From NCBI GenBank assembly GCA_009908535.1, contig JAAAOD010000222.1, positions 1-13,560 of the forward strand: a stretch of DNA of 13,560 nt, in the 5' to 3' direction. A program made the translations under genes and the position numbers. Origin of the DNA: Verrucomicrobiota bacterium. Lineage in GTDB: Bacteria > Verrucomicrobiota > Verrucomicrobiia > Opitutales > Oceanipulchritudinaceae. This document shows, one piece after another, positions 6,709 to 13,560 of this stretch (the first letter of the stretch is position 1; each line of letters opens with the position of its first letter). Under the pieces are notes generated by a model. That model did not search any database. It worked only from the letters and a program-made list of their open reading frames with translations, and had not been told where the DNA came from.

Positions 6709-7383
6709 CGTCAGATCACTGTGGCGGATATCCTCGCCGCGGTACATGAAGACGACGGCCTCGGCGAGGTTGGTCGCATGATCGCCGATGCGCTCGAGGG
6801 CCTTGGAGATGAAAACGAGGGAGAAGGCCGTTTCGACGGACAGGCCGTCCTCCTGCACAAGGCGCTGGTAGTCCCGGAAATGCCCGCGGTTGATATCGTC
6901 GATCTCCTTGTCGTGACGGGGCAGCTCGGTGGCCTTCGCGAAGTCTTCATTCAGGAAGGCGTCCATGGCATCGCGGAGGAGTCGCATGGCGAGCCGGTTC
7001 ATCCGGGCAAGCTCCAGAAGGGGAAGGCTGCGCTCCTCCTCGATGAGATCGCGCGCCCGTTTGACGATGGTGCAGGCTTCGTCGCCCACCCGTTCAAGGT
7101 CGTGGGCCACCTTCATGCTGGTGGTCAGCAGGCGCAGTTCCGTCGCCACCGGGGCCCGCAGCGAGATGTAGCGGATAACCTCGTTGTCGATCTCCATCTC
7201 GAGTTCGTCGATGCGGTCGTCCTGTTTCAGGACGGCCTCGATCTTCGTCACATCCCGCTCCTCAAGGGCGGAGAAGGCGAGGCCCACCTGATCCAGGGCC
7301 CGCTCCCCCATGAGGAGAATACGGCCCCGGAGATCTTCCAGTTCGTTGTGGAAGAATCGCTTCATGGGGGCAGTTCGCTGCAT
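6697..7383 (-). CDS. phoU: Phosphate transport regulator PhoU
   Basis: PhoU is a cytoplasmic helical protein that links the state of the Pst transporter to the PhoR/PhoB sensor system and keeps the Pho response off when phosphate is plentiful. From the ATG at 7383 it has 228 residues, close to the usual 220-240. It has two three-helix PhoU repeats, each with the metal-binding E/D-x-x-x-D motif: D-L-E-R-V-G-D at 95-101 and L-E-R-I-G-D-H-A-T-N at 196-205. I reject the longer in-frame start at 7539 because its extra 52 residues lie inside pstB and do not look like PhoU. The start at 7383 is 1 nt after the pstB stop (TGA-T-ATG), so reinitiation is likely; ATG at 7365 is a possible alternative. 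It is the last gene of the pst operon. Confidence 0.95.
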   Translation of the reverse strand: MQRTAPMKRFFHNELEDLRGRILLMGERALDQVGLAFSALEERDVTKIEAVLKQDDRIDELEMEIDNEVIRYISLRAPVATELRLLTTSMKVAHDLERVGDEACTIVKRARDLIEEERSLPLLELARMNRLAMRLLRDAMDAFLNEDFAKATELPRHDKEIDDINRGHFRDYQRLVQEDGLSVETAFSLVFISKALERIGDHATNLAEAVVFMYRGEDIRHSDLTKRT

Positions 7384-7384
7384 A

Positions 7385-8188
7385 TCAACCGAATCGTCCA
7401 GAAATATATGCCTCCGTTTCCCAATTTTTAGGATTGATGAAAATCTGTTCCGTTTTGCTGAACTCGATGAGGCGTCCGAGGTTGAAGAAAGCGGTGCGGT
7501 CGGAGACGCGCGCAGCCTGCTGCATGTTGTGCGTGACAATAACGATGGTGTAGTTGCGTTTTAACTCGTGGATCAGCTCCTCGATCTTCGCCGTGGCCAC
7601 CGGATCCAGTGCCGAACAGGGCTCGTCCATGAGAAGAATCTCCGGCTCCACGGCGATGGCCCGGGCGATGCAGAGCCGTTGCTGCTGTCCTCCCGAAAGC
7701 TTGAAAGCCACTTCGTGCAGGCGGTCCTTCACCTCCTCCCAGAGCGCGGCCCGGGCGAGGCTCCGCTCAACCGCCTCGTCGAGGACGGGCTTTTTCCGGA
7801 TGCCCTGCACCCGCAAACCGTAGGCGACGTTTTCGTAAATACTTTTCGCAAAGGGGTTGTAGCGCTGGAAAACCATGCCGACCTGTCGTCGCAGGGCCGT
7901 CACATCAACGCTGCCGTCATAGATGTTATTTCCGCGAAGTTCGATCGCTCCCGAGACGATCCGTCCCTCGTCAACGACGTCATTCATGCGGTTGAGGCAC
8001 CGCAGCAGGGTCGACTTTCCGCATCCCGACGGGCCGATGAAGGCGGTCACCTCCTTTTCCCGCATCTCGAGACTGATCTCTTCGAGGATGTTGCGGCTCC
8101 CGTAGGAATAGGTGAAGGAGCGGACACGGATGACCGGGGTTTCTTCCGGCTTTTCCGGTCCGGGTTGGCTGTCGGAATTGCTGGGCAT
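7385..8188 (-). CDS. pstB: Phosphate ABC transporter ATPase PstB
   Basis: PstB hydrolyses ATP at the inner face of the membrane to drive phosphate import through PstC-PstA (267 residues; E. coli PstB has 257). All ABC motifs are intact: Walker A G-P-S-G-C-G-K-S-T at 52-60, Q-loop Q108 in V-G-M-V-F-Q, signature L-S-G-G-Q at 164-168, Walker B I-L-L-M-D-E-P at 184-190, D-loop S-A-L-D-P at 192-196 and H-loop H220 in V-T-H-N-M. The end, T-E-x-Y-I-S-G-R-F-G, is the PstB hallmark that separates it from other ABC ATPases. It starts 9 nt after the pstA stop with no clear Shine-Dalgarno and is followed 1 nt later by phoU. Confidence 0.98.
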   Translation of the reverse strand: MPSNSDSQPGPEKPEETPVIRVRSFTYSYGSRNILEEISLEMREKEVTAFIGPSGCGKSTLLRCLNRMNDVVDEGRIVSGAIELRGNNIYDGSVDVTALRRQVGMVFQRYNPFAKSIYENVAYGLRVQGIRKKPVLDEAVERSLARAALWEEVKDRLHEVAFKLSGGQQQRLCIARAIAVEPEILLMDEPCSALDPVATAKIEELIHELKRNYTIVIVTHNMQQAARVSDRTAFFNLGRLIEFSKTEQIFINPKNWETEAYISGRFG

Positions 8189-8197
8189 GAGGGTGGT

Positions 8198-9250
8198 TCA
8201 GGCGAGGGATAGTTTTTTCCGGTAATGGCGACGAAGCAGCGCCGCCCCGAAACTCATAATGAAAAGGAGCAGGAGAAAGGTCATCGCCGTGCCGTATTGC
8301 GCCATCTGCGTAGCCTCCTCCTGGGGAAGCCGCGTCGCGACGATGTAAAGGTGATACGGCAGAGCCATCACGCCCTGCAGAAAAAATCCCGCTGGGTCGC
8401 CTTCCCACGGCAGGGTCTCGCGAAAAGCCAGCGCCGCCGTAAAAAGGATCGGGGCCGTTTCCCCGGCCACGCGCACCATGGTCAGGATGGTCGAAGTCAG
8501 AAGTCCCGGCAAGGCTTGCGGAAGGACGTTTTTCCAGATTGTCTGCCAACGGCTCGCGCCGAGGGAAAGGGAAGCCTCCCGGACGGAATAGGGAACCGCC
8601 CGCAGGGCCTCCTCCCCGGCGGTGATGACCAGCGGAAGAGCGAGGATCGCCAGCGTGAACCAACCCGCCAGCAGGGACTGTCCCCAGCCGAGAAAGAAGA
8701 CAAAAACCCCCAGACCGAAAAGTCCGTAGATGATCGACGGCACGCCCGCGAGGTTGAGGATGGCAAGGCGGATCAACCGGATGAAGCGACTGTCGCGGGA
8801 GAACTCGGAAAGGTAGATCGCCGCCGCCCCCCCCAGCCCGAGGGTAATGACCATGGTCCCGAGGACCAGCATCACCGTGCCCACGATCGCGGGCAGGATA
8901 CCACCGGCAGCGTAGCTCAGCACTTCCAGCTGCAGTTCGGCAACTTCGACCCCCTCCTCTTCCGTGAACCGGTTGAACTCCCCGGCCGTCATCACCCGCT
9001 TCTCCCCGTCATGAGAGAAGGAATACAAATTTTCCGGAGCCTCCGTGAAAAAAGCCGTTTCAAGGAAAGGCGGGGAGGCCTGCAGAAGGCCCGCCAGCCC
9101 GCGGGAGAAAATCAGCACCACCAGCAGAGCGAGCACGCCGAGGACCCCGTAGGCGCAACAGCGGAACACCCCGATCACCGCCTTGTCCCGCAGCGAGCGC
9201 CGGCGCCGCCGCGGTCGAAAGGAACCCTCGTTCTTCTCTTGATTTCTCAT
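8198..9250 (-). CDS. pstA: Phosphate ABC transporter permease PstA
   Basis: This is one half of the membrane channel for phosphate (350 residues; E. coli PstA has 296). A very basic N-terminal tail (R-P-R-R-R-R-R at 12-18) precedes the first membrane span at about 24-48. A periplasmic stretch at about 50-115 contains a charged, strand-poor piece (S-H-D-G-E-K-R...E-E-E-G-V) that makes it longer than the classical form. Five more spans follow. The cytoplasmic EAA loop, which docks on PstB, is at 214-244 (E-A-L-R-A-V-P...S-L-G-A-S-R-W...V-L-P). V-A-G-E-T-A-P at 261-267 is typical of PstA. Its ATG overlaps the pstC stop as ATGA. Order and overlap with pstC, plus the E-T-A-P motif, decide PstA over PstC. 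Confidence 0.96.
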   Translation of the reverse strand: MRNQEKNEGSFRPRRRRRSLRDKAVIGVFRCCAYGVLGVLALLVVLIFSRGLAGLLQASPPFLETAFFTEAPENLYSFSHDGEKRVMTAGEFNRFTEEEGVEVAELQLEVLSYAAGGILPAIVGTVMLVLGTMVITLGLGGAAAIYLSEFSRDSRFIRLIRLAILNLAGVPSIIYGLFGLGVFVFFLGWGQSLLAGWFTLAILALPLVITAGEEALRAVPYSVREASLSLGASRWQTIWKNVLPQALPGLLTSTILTMVRVAGETAPILFTAALAFRETLPWEGDPAGFFLQGVMALPYHLYIVATRLPQEEATQMAQYGTAMTFLLLLFIMSFGAALLRRHYRKKLSLA

Positions 9251-10698
9251 CGCGCCTGCATTTGCGCGCGCCGGCGGGCGGGCCGGGTGATCCAGCGGGC
9301 AAGGTGGTTGAAGAAAAGGGTGGTCAGAAACAACATCGCCGCCACGACGAACAGGGCGCGGTAATGCAAACTGCCAAAACTGACTTCGCCCATTTCCTGG
9401 GCAATGATACCGGTCATCGTGTGGACCGGTTCGAACAGCAACAAGGTTTCCCCTCCCATCGTGCCCGGAATGGCGATCCGGTTACCCGCCACCAGCAGGA
9501 CAATCATGGTCTCGCCCATGAGCCGTCCAAATCCAAGCAGAACCGCCGAGACCAGGCCCGGGGAAGCGGCCGGCAGGACGACCCGGAACAGGGTCTGCAC
9601 CCGGGTCGCGCCCACGGAAAAGGAGGCTTCGGTATGGTCCCGCGAGACCGATGCAAGCGCGTCCTCGCTGAGCGTGAAAATGACCGGCACGGCGACAAAG
9701 GCGAGCAGCGTGCCCGCCGTGAAGGCGTTCAGCCGGTCGCTGAGAGGGAAGCCTTCCAGTTCCCGGAGAAGGGGAAAGGCGGAGAGGCTCTGCACAATCT
9801 CGCCCCAGAAAACAACCCCGATAAAACCGAGCAGCACCGTTGGAAAGGCGGCGAGGAATTCCAGCCCGGGCTTGAGAAAGGAACGTTCCCACGGCCGCGC
9901 GAACTGGTTCACGTAGAGCGCACTCCCCACCCCGAGGGGAATGGCCAGAAGGGAGGCGATTCCGGAAACCAGGAGCGTCCCTGCGAACAGGGGAAGAAGC
10001 CCGTAAATATCCTGATTGAAACTGTTCGTTACCCAGTGGCGGCCGAGGAAAAACCGGCCAAGGGTAGCCAGGTACGGCGGGGGAGCCTGCGGCGAAGCCC
10101 CGGCAAGGCGCTCCTCCACCGGGTACCGCAGTTGCCTCTCGATGCCGGTCCGCCACCTTTCGAGCGCTTCCATCCCGGTGGCTTCGGAGGGGATTTGCCC
10201 GGAAGCCGAACGCAACTGCGAGCGGATCGACCGCCAACGGTCAAGGAACTGTGCCGTGTAGCGACTTTCCCATGACGCGATCCTGCAGCCGGGGACATCG
10301 GTCTCCTCCCCCGTTTCTCCGTTCCCGCTTTTGCCCGCCCTGAAGTTCCGCGCCTCGGCCTGCCGTTGCACGACGAAATCGAGCAACGGGAAGACCGCAT
10401 CCTCCAACCCGGCAGCCAGGGTCCCGACCTGTTCCTTTTGCGGATCCGGCAGCGAAGCCTGTAATTCGCGAAGGGCCTGCACCGGCGAGAGCAGTTCATC
10501 CGTGGCCGCGCGCATTTCCTCCGCCAGCTCCATCCCGCAGGCGCGATTGCGCGCCAGTTCCTCGTGATACTGAGGAAAAAAAAGGACGGCCTCGCGAAGG
10601 ATGAAGAGGGTGATGAGAACAAGGGCCATGACCGCCACAAAGGCGTGGCCGCCAAAAAGTAGGCGCGCGCCCCGCTCATGCCTATTCGGAATCCTCAT
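9247..10698 (-). CDS. pstC: Phosphate ABC transporter permease PstC with large periplasmic insert
   Basis: This is the other half of the phosphate channel. I start it at 10698 (483 residues) because the basic tail M-R-I-P-N-R-H-E-R-G leads directly into the first membrane span (about 18-40). The longer in-frame start at 11106 would overlap pstS by over 400 bp with peptide that looks like a frame shadow. Between the first span and the core permease (from about 229) sits an insert of roughly 185 residues, rich in E, R, Q and L and probably helical or coiled-coil; E. coli PstC has only 319 residues in all. The core keeps the EAA loop at 345-376 (E-D-A-L...S-V-G-A-T-R-V...V-L-P) and the G-R-L-M-G-E-T-M motif at 391-398. 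It overlaps the end of pstS by 17 bp and pstA by 4 bp. Long PstC forms are known in some proteobacteria. Confidence 0.93.
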   Translation of the reverse strand: MRIPNRHERGARLLFGGHAFVAVMALVLITLFILREAVLFFPQYHEELARNRACGMELAEEMRAATDELLSPVQALRELQASLPDPQKEQVGTLAAGLEDAVFPLLDFVVQRQAEARNFRAGKSGNGETGEETDVPGCRIASWESRYTAQFLDRWRSIRSQLRSASGQIPSEATGMEALERWRTGIERQLRYPVEERLAGASPQAPPPYLATLGRFFLGRHWVTNSFNQDIYGLLPLFAGTLLVSGIASLLAIPLGVGSALYVNQFARPWERSFLKPGLEFLAAFPTVLLGFIGVVFWGEIVQSLSAFPLLRELEGFPLSDRLNAFTAGTLLAFVAVPVIFTLSEDALASVSRDHTEASFSVGATRVQTLFRVVLPAASPGLVSAVLLGFGRLMGETMIVLLVAGNRIAIPGTMGGETLLLFEPVHTMTGIIAQEMGEVSFGSLHYRALFVVAAMLFLTTLFFNHLARWITRPARRRAQMQAR

Positions 10699-11536
10699 CG
10701 GCAAGGTAGGGTATGAAACGGGAACTGAGAATGATCCGGCGCCCTTGCGGAGAGCGACAGAAAGCGAGGAACCGTTCAAGAAGTCCACCCGCCTCATCAG
10801 GGTCATAGACAAAATAAAGCCGCCGCAAAAGCTGGTAGCGCCCGTCCAGCATGGTCGTCCGCGAGGGCGCGATACCGTCGATGGCACAAACCCGGACCGC
10901 CCCCGCTCCGGCCTCCTGCAAGGGAACGTAGCCGATGGCAAAGGGGTTCTGTTCCACTTCCATGACGATCTGCTCATTGCCGGCCATTTTCTGGGAACGG
11001 GGACTGTAGTCCCGCTTGCGCATGGCCAGCTCCTGGAAACGCGTGTAGGTTCCCGAAGCGGTATGCCGGGTGTAAGGATAAATCGGTCCGGCTCTGTTTG
11101 CGCCAACGGCCAGCCAGTTCGTCACGTCTCCACAAAAAAGGGCCTCCACTTGCCGCAGGCTCAGGTCACTTACCGGGTTGTCCGGATGAACGATCACCAC
11201 TACGGCGTCAAGGGCGATCGGGAACATCCGCAACGTCCGCTCGCGCTCCGCGGCAAGTTCGCGTTCGCGAAGGCTGAGCTGCCGGCTGGCCATGGCAAGG
11301 TCCGCTCCGCCTTCCAGAACGCTTATGATTCCGGTGGAAGATCCCTCGGAAGCGATTTCAAACCGGATTTCCGGATTGAGATTCTGGTATTCCGCCGCCA
11401 GTCGCGGCACCAGCTCACTGCCAAGGGTGTCGGATCCCTTCACGACCAGCGTCTGTGCCCGTATGGACGGATGGAACAGCAGGATCAGCGCAATCGCGAC
11501 AATGGGAAGCCGTCGTCGTGCCCTGCCCGTTCTCAT
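10682..11536 (-). CDS. pstS: Periplasmic phosphate-binding protein PstS
   Basis: PstS captures phosphate in the periplasm and delivers it to PstC-PstA. The 284-residue form from 11536 has a signal peptide: R-T-G-R-A-R-R-R, hydrophobic core at 10-21, cleavage near I-R-A-Q at 25-28. Binding-site segments are in order: V-K-G-S-D-T-L at 32-38, E-G-S-S-T-G-I at 64-70, S-R-Q-L-S at 84-88, V-I-V-H-P-D-N-P at 114-121 and R-H-T-A-S-G-T-Y at 157-164. I-G-Y-V-P-L at 201-206 is also typical. The start is fixed by an AGAGGGG just upstream; an in-frame ATG at 11572 would run into the helicase gene. Only 10 nt separate it from that gene's stop, so no room exists there for a Pho box; a promoter inside the helicase gene cannot be excluded. 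Relatives bind other oxyanions, but the pst context makes phosphate the likely ligand. Confidence 0.95.
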   Translation of the reverse strand: MRTGRARRRLPIVAIALILLFHPSIRAQTLVVKGSDTLGSELVPRLAAEYQNLNPEIRFEIASEGSSTGIISVLEGGADLAMASRQLSLRERELAAERERTLRMFPIALDAVVVIVHPDNPVSDLSLRQVEALFCGDVTNWLAVGANRAGPIYPYTRHTASGTYTRFQELAMRKRDYSPRSQKMAGNEQIVMEVEQNPFAIGYVPLQEAGAGAVRVCAIDGIAPSRTTMLDGRYQLLRRLYFVYDPDEAGGLLERFLAFCRSPQGRRIILSSRFIPYLADEDSE

Positions 11537-11539
11537 ACG

Positions 11540-11546
11540 CCCCTCT
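11540..11546 (-). promoter_or_regulatory. Ribosome binding site that sets the pstS start
   Basis: AGAGGGG on the minus strand begins right after the helicase TAG stop and ends 3 nt before the ATG at 11536 (5 nt from its GAGG core). It is the strongest Shine-Dalgarno in the pst operon, fitting the need for more PstS than permease. Confidence 0.6.
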
Positions 11547-13560
11547 CTAGGAACCGTCCGCGGAAAGACCAATCAAATCTTCCAGCTCGTTGAATTGCTC
11601 GAGGATCGCCGACGGCGCCTGCAGGTCGGAGATTAGGTCCTCGAAAAGGGCCGCCTTTCTTGTCTTTAAATCTTCGATACGGTCCTCGATCGTTCCCTTG
11701 GTGATGAACCGGTACACCATGACGCGTTTCTCCTGCCCGATGCGGTGCACCCGGTCGATTGCCTGCGCCTCCACGGCCGGATTCCACCAGGGGTCGAGAA
11801 GGAAAACGTAGTCGGCCGTCTGCAGATTCAGCCCCGTACCACCGGCGCGCAGGCTGACAAAAAAGACGGATGGGCCATTGCTCTCCCGGAAAAGCCGCAC
11901 GGGACGCTCGCGGTTCAGCGTCGAGCCCGTCAATTCGACCTGGCGCACGCTGGGAAAGCTCTGCCGGACAGCGCGCCGGGCCCGCCGTAGAAACTGCACA
12001 AACTGACTGAAGACCACAACTTTCGCACCGCTGGCGAAGGCCTCCTCGAGATGCTGCAGCAGGCTCACCAGCTTCCCGCTGTGGCGCCAGTCGCCCTCCT
12101 GTTCCTGCACGAGGGACGGATCGCAACACACCTGGCGCAATCGCGTCAGCAGGCTGAAAAGGTGCATGCGCTGCTCGTTGCTGACTTTCGCCGGCCCCCC
12201 GCTGAACTCTGCGCGCGCTCCCTCCACGAAGTGCTCGTACTGGGCCCGTTGTTGCGGCGTGAGAGGGCAGCGCAGCGCGACCTCCACTTTTGGCGGAAGA
12301 TCCTCCGCCACCTCGCGCTTGGCCCGCCGCAGAATAAAGGGCGAAAGCTGCTTCCGCAGCCGCTGGGCGAACTCCTCGTCCGCGCGCACGGCCTCCGTGA
12401 AACGACGCCGCGAACCAAGGAATCCCGGCATGAGGAAGCGGAAGAGGGTCCAGACATCAAGGAGCCGGTTCTCCATCGGCGTGCCGGTCAGGGCGATGCG
12501 GTGACGGCTGCGGATGGCAAGGCAGGCATGGCTGACCTTGGCGTCCGGATTCTTGATGTTCTGGGCCTCGTCGAGGATGGCCCAGGCGAATTCCTGCTCC
12601 CCGAGGGCCTGTTTGTGGCGCCGCAACTGCGAGTAGCTGGCCAGCCAGAGGGCGGCTCCCTCACTCGCGAAAGGATCCTGCCGGGAAAGGACACGGAGGC
12701 TCGTCCCGGGATAAAACCGGGCCACTTCCGCCTCCCAGACCGGCACCACACTGGCCGGGCACACGACCAGAATCCGTTCCTGACCGAGAGCCGCACGGCG
12801 GTCGAGGTAGCTCAGGACCTGCAGGGTTTTCCCGAGGCCCATTTCATCGGCGAGGAGGGGGTGACAGCCCCCGCGTTCAAGGGTTTCCAGCCAGCGGACA
12901 CCTTCGCGCTGATAGGGTCGCAGAAACTCCGGCAGCTCCCCTTCCCGCGAAGCCTCCGCTCCCCGGCGGATCTCCTCCCGCCAGCGCTCCAGTTCACCGC
13001 TGAGGCGGACCTCGATGGACGGCTCCCCGCCAAGGGTAAATAGGAGGTACCGTGGCAGGAGGCCTTCCCCGTTGGCGGGCAAAAGGCTCTTCCACTCGTG
13101 CAGGCCGTCCAGGGCCTCCTTGCGCACCTGGTAGATCCCCTTCCCGGGAACAAAATGTACATGCCCGGGGTGCCGGAAAAGCCGTTCCCGCACCTCGCCG
13201 GGGACACGACCGCCGTCCGTTTCAAACTCGAACCGGTAACGGCTGTCCGCTCCCTCCGCCTCGGCTTCAAGTACCGGTTGCGCCTCCCGCAGGCCCTCCA
13301 TCCAGGCCTCCACGTCGCCGTCGGTTTCCACCGGAAAGCTCTCCCGAAAGCCCTTCAGGCCGGAACGGAAAAACCGGCCCAGGGCCGCCACATCGCGAAG
13401 GCGGTAATGTCCCTCGCGGTCGCCGGGACGAAATCCGCAGCGGTGCGCGCGGGCGGTGTAGCCGATCAGCTGCTCGCGCTCCCAGAGACTCAGCTGCTTC
13501 AGGGTGAAGGGCCGCCAATCGGCCTCTCCGGTGGAACCTTTCCACCCCGCCCGCATCTCG
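11547..13560 (-). CDS. SNF2-family DEAD/H-box helicase (5' end beyond window)
   Basis: This is a Swi2/Snf2 ATPase of the bacterial RapA/HepA-like group; these remodel DNA-protein contacts using ATP without classical strand separation. The frame runs open through the right edge. The first visible ATG is at 13556, but the codon before it is sense and relatives are often about 1000 residues, so the true N-terminus is probably outside. Numbering from that ATG: an N-terminal region of about 200 residues without a recognised motif, then motif I D-E-M-G-L-G-K-T at 237-244, motif II D-E-A-Q at 329-332 and motif III L-T-G-T-P-M-E-N at 356-363. Motif IV region V-V-V-F-S-Q-F at 513-519, motif V S-L-R-A-G-G-T-G-L-N-L at 568-578 and motif VI Q-A-I-D-R-V-H-R-I-G-Q at 598-608 follow. 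All catalytic motifs are intact. Its stop lies 10 nt before pstS. The cellular role is not known. Confidence 0.93.
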   Translation of the reverse strand, partial: EMRAGWKGSTGEADWRPFTLKQLSLWEREQLIGYTARAHRCGFRPGDREGHYRLRDVAALGRFFRSGLKGFRESFPVETDGDVEAWMEGLREAQPVLEAEAEGADSRYRFEFETDGGRVPGEVRERLFRHPGHVHFVPGKGIYQVRKEALDGLHEWKSLLPANGEGLLPRYLLFTLGGEPSIEVRLSGELERWREEIRRGAEASREGELPEFLRPYQREGVRWLETLERGGCHPLLADEMGLGKTLQVLSYLDRRAALGQERILVVCPASVVPVWEAEVARFYPGTSLRVLSRQDPFASEGAALWLASYSQLRRHKQALGEQEFAWAILDEAQNIKNPDAKVSHACLAIRSRHRIALTGTPMENRLLDVWTLFRFLMPGFLGSRRRFTEAVRADEEFAQRLRKQLSPFILRRAKREVAEDLPPKVEVALRCPLTPQQRAQYEHFVEGARAEFSGGPAKVSNEQRMHLFSLLTRLRQVCCDPSLVQEQEGDWRHSGKLVSLLQHLEEAFASGAKVVVFSQFVQFLRRARRAVRQSFPSVRQVELTGSTLNRERPVRLFRESNGPSVFFVSLRAGGTGLNLQTADYVFLLDPWWNPAVEAQAIDRVHRIGQEKRVMVYRFITKGTIEDRIEDLKTRKAALFEDLISDLQAPSAILEQFNELEDLIGLSADGS

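Noticed and set aside
5918..6781. Alternative plus frame overlapping tonB, with a proline-rich start resembling a TonB linker
   Set aside because: Only the frame starting at 5997 has the membrane span and the C-terminal TonB domain. The alternative lacks both and runs into phoU.
7384..7539. 52-residue N-terminal extension of PhoU
   Set aside because: It lies within the pstB coding sequence, is serine-rich and unlike PhoU. The ATG 1 nt after the pstB stop is a natural coupled start.
8225..9364. Long plus-strand open frame (379 codons) opposite pstA
   Set aside because: It is fully antisense to pstA and the end of pstC. The product is a low-complexity run of R, K, Q, G and H with no domain, as expected from a high-G+C antisense frame.
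10699..11106. 136-residue N-terminal extension of PstC
   Set aside because: It would overlap pstS by more than 400 bp, the peptide has no domain or membrane character, and the normal PstC start fits at 10698.
12051..13043. Plus-strand open frame (330 codons) opposite the SNF2 helicase
   Set aside because: The minus frame carries all SNF2 motifs in order. The plus product has no recognisable domain or plausible start context.
13554..13556. ATG at 13556 as the true start of the SNF2 protein
   Set aside because: The frame is open to the window edge, no ribosome site can be assessed, and relatives usually have a longer N-terminal region. It is treated as partial.
1..13560. Mobile elements, CRISPR arrays, tRNA/rRNA genes, riboswitches
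   Set aside because: No transposase or integrase motifs, no regularly spaced repeats and no RNA-gene signatures were seen. Coding fills almost all of the window.

Overview
The window looks like chromosomal DNA of a high-G+C (about 60% by eye) Gram-negative bacterium. The best guess is Verrucomicrobiota, Opitutae/Puniceicoccales-like. This rests on a TonB-dependent outer-membrane receptor, a TonB energy transducer, a PEP-CTERM surface protein with an arginine-rich tail, a HAF-repeat protein and an RCC1-repeat protein lying together. The lineage is an inference from gene content; no rRNA or marker gene is present to confirm it. Coding density is very high. The only gap above 100 bp is the divergent region 5888-5996. 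No tRNA, rRNA, CRISPR array or insertion sequence was found.

Three transcription blocks are visible. (1) 1-5887, minus strand, reads PEP-CTERM protein, HAF-repeat protein, TonB-dependent receptor, RCC1-repeat protein (cut by the left edge). The junctions are 1 nt, a 4-bp overlap and 33 nt, so this is almost certainly one operon. Four exported proteins are encoded: one outer-membrane receptor and three secreted or anchored proteins with repeats typical of beta-propellers. (2) 5997-6692, plus strand, is a lone TonB-family energy transducer. It diverges from block 1 across a short AT-rich region with a promoter candidate and a small dyad. (3) 6697-13560, minus strand, reads SNF2-family helicase (5' end outside the window), pstS, pstC, pstA, pstB, phoU. 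All junctions are overlaps or gaps of 10 nt or less. tonB and phoU converge tail to tail with 4 bp between stop codons.

Block 3 is a complete high-affinity phosphate ABC importer with its regulator PhoU: periplasmic PstS, permeases PstC and PstA, ATPase PstB. PstC carries an unusually large extracytoplasmic insert (about 185 residues) and PstA a smaller one. The SNF2 gene directly in front of pstS leaves no intergenic room for a separate pst promoter. No phoB/phoR is in view.

The most noteworthy candidate system is blocks 1 plus 2: a TonB-dependent receptor co-encoded with three different propeller-type exported proteins and facing its own TonB. I know of no named system with this composition. 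Substrate and function cannot be read from the sequence.
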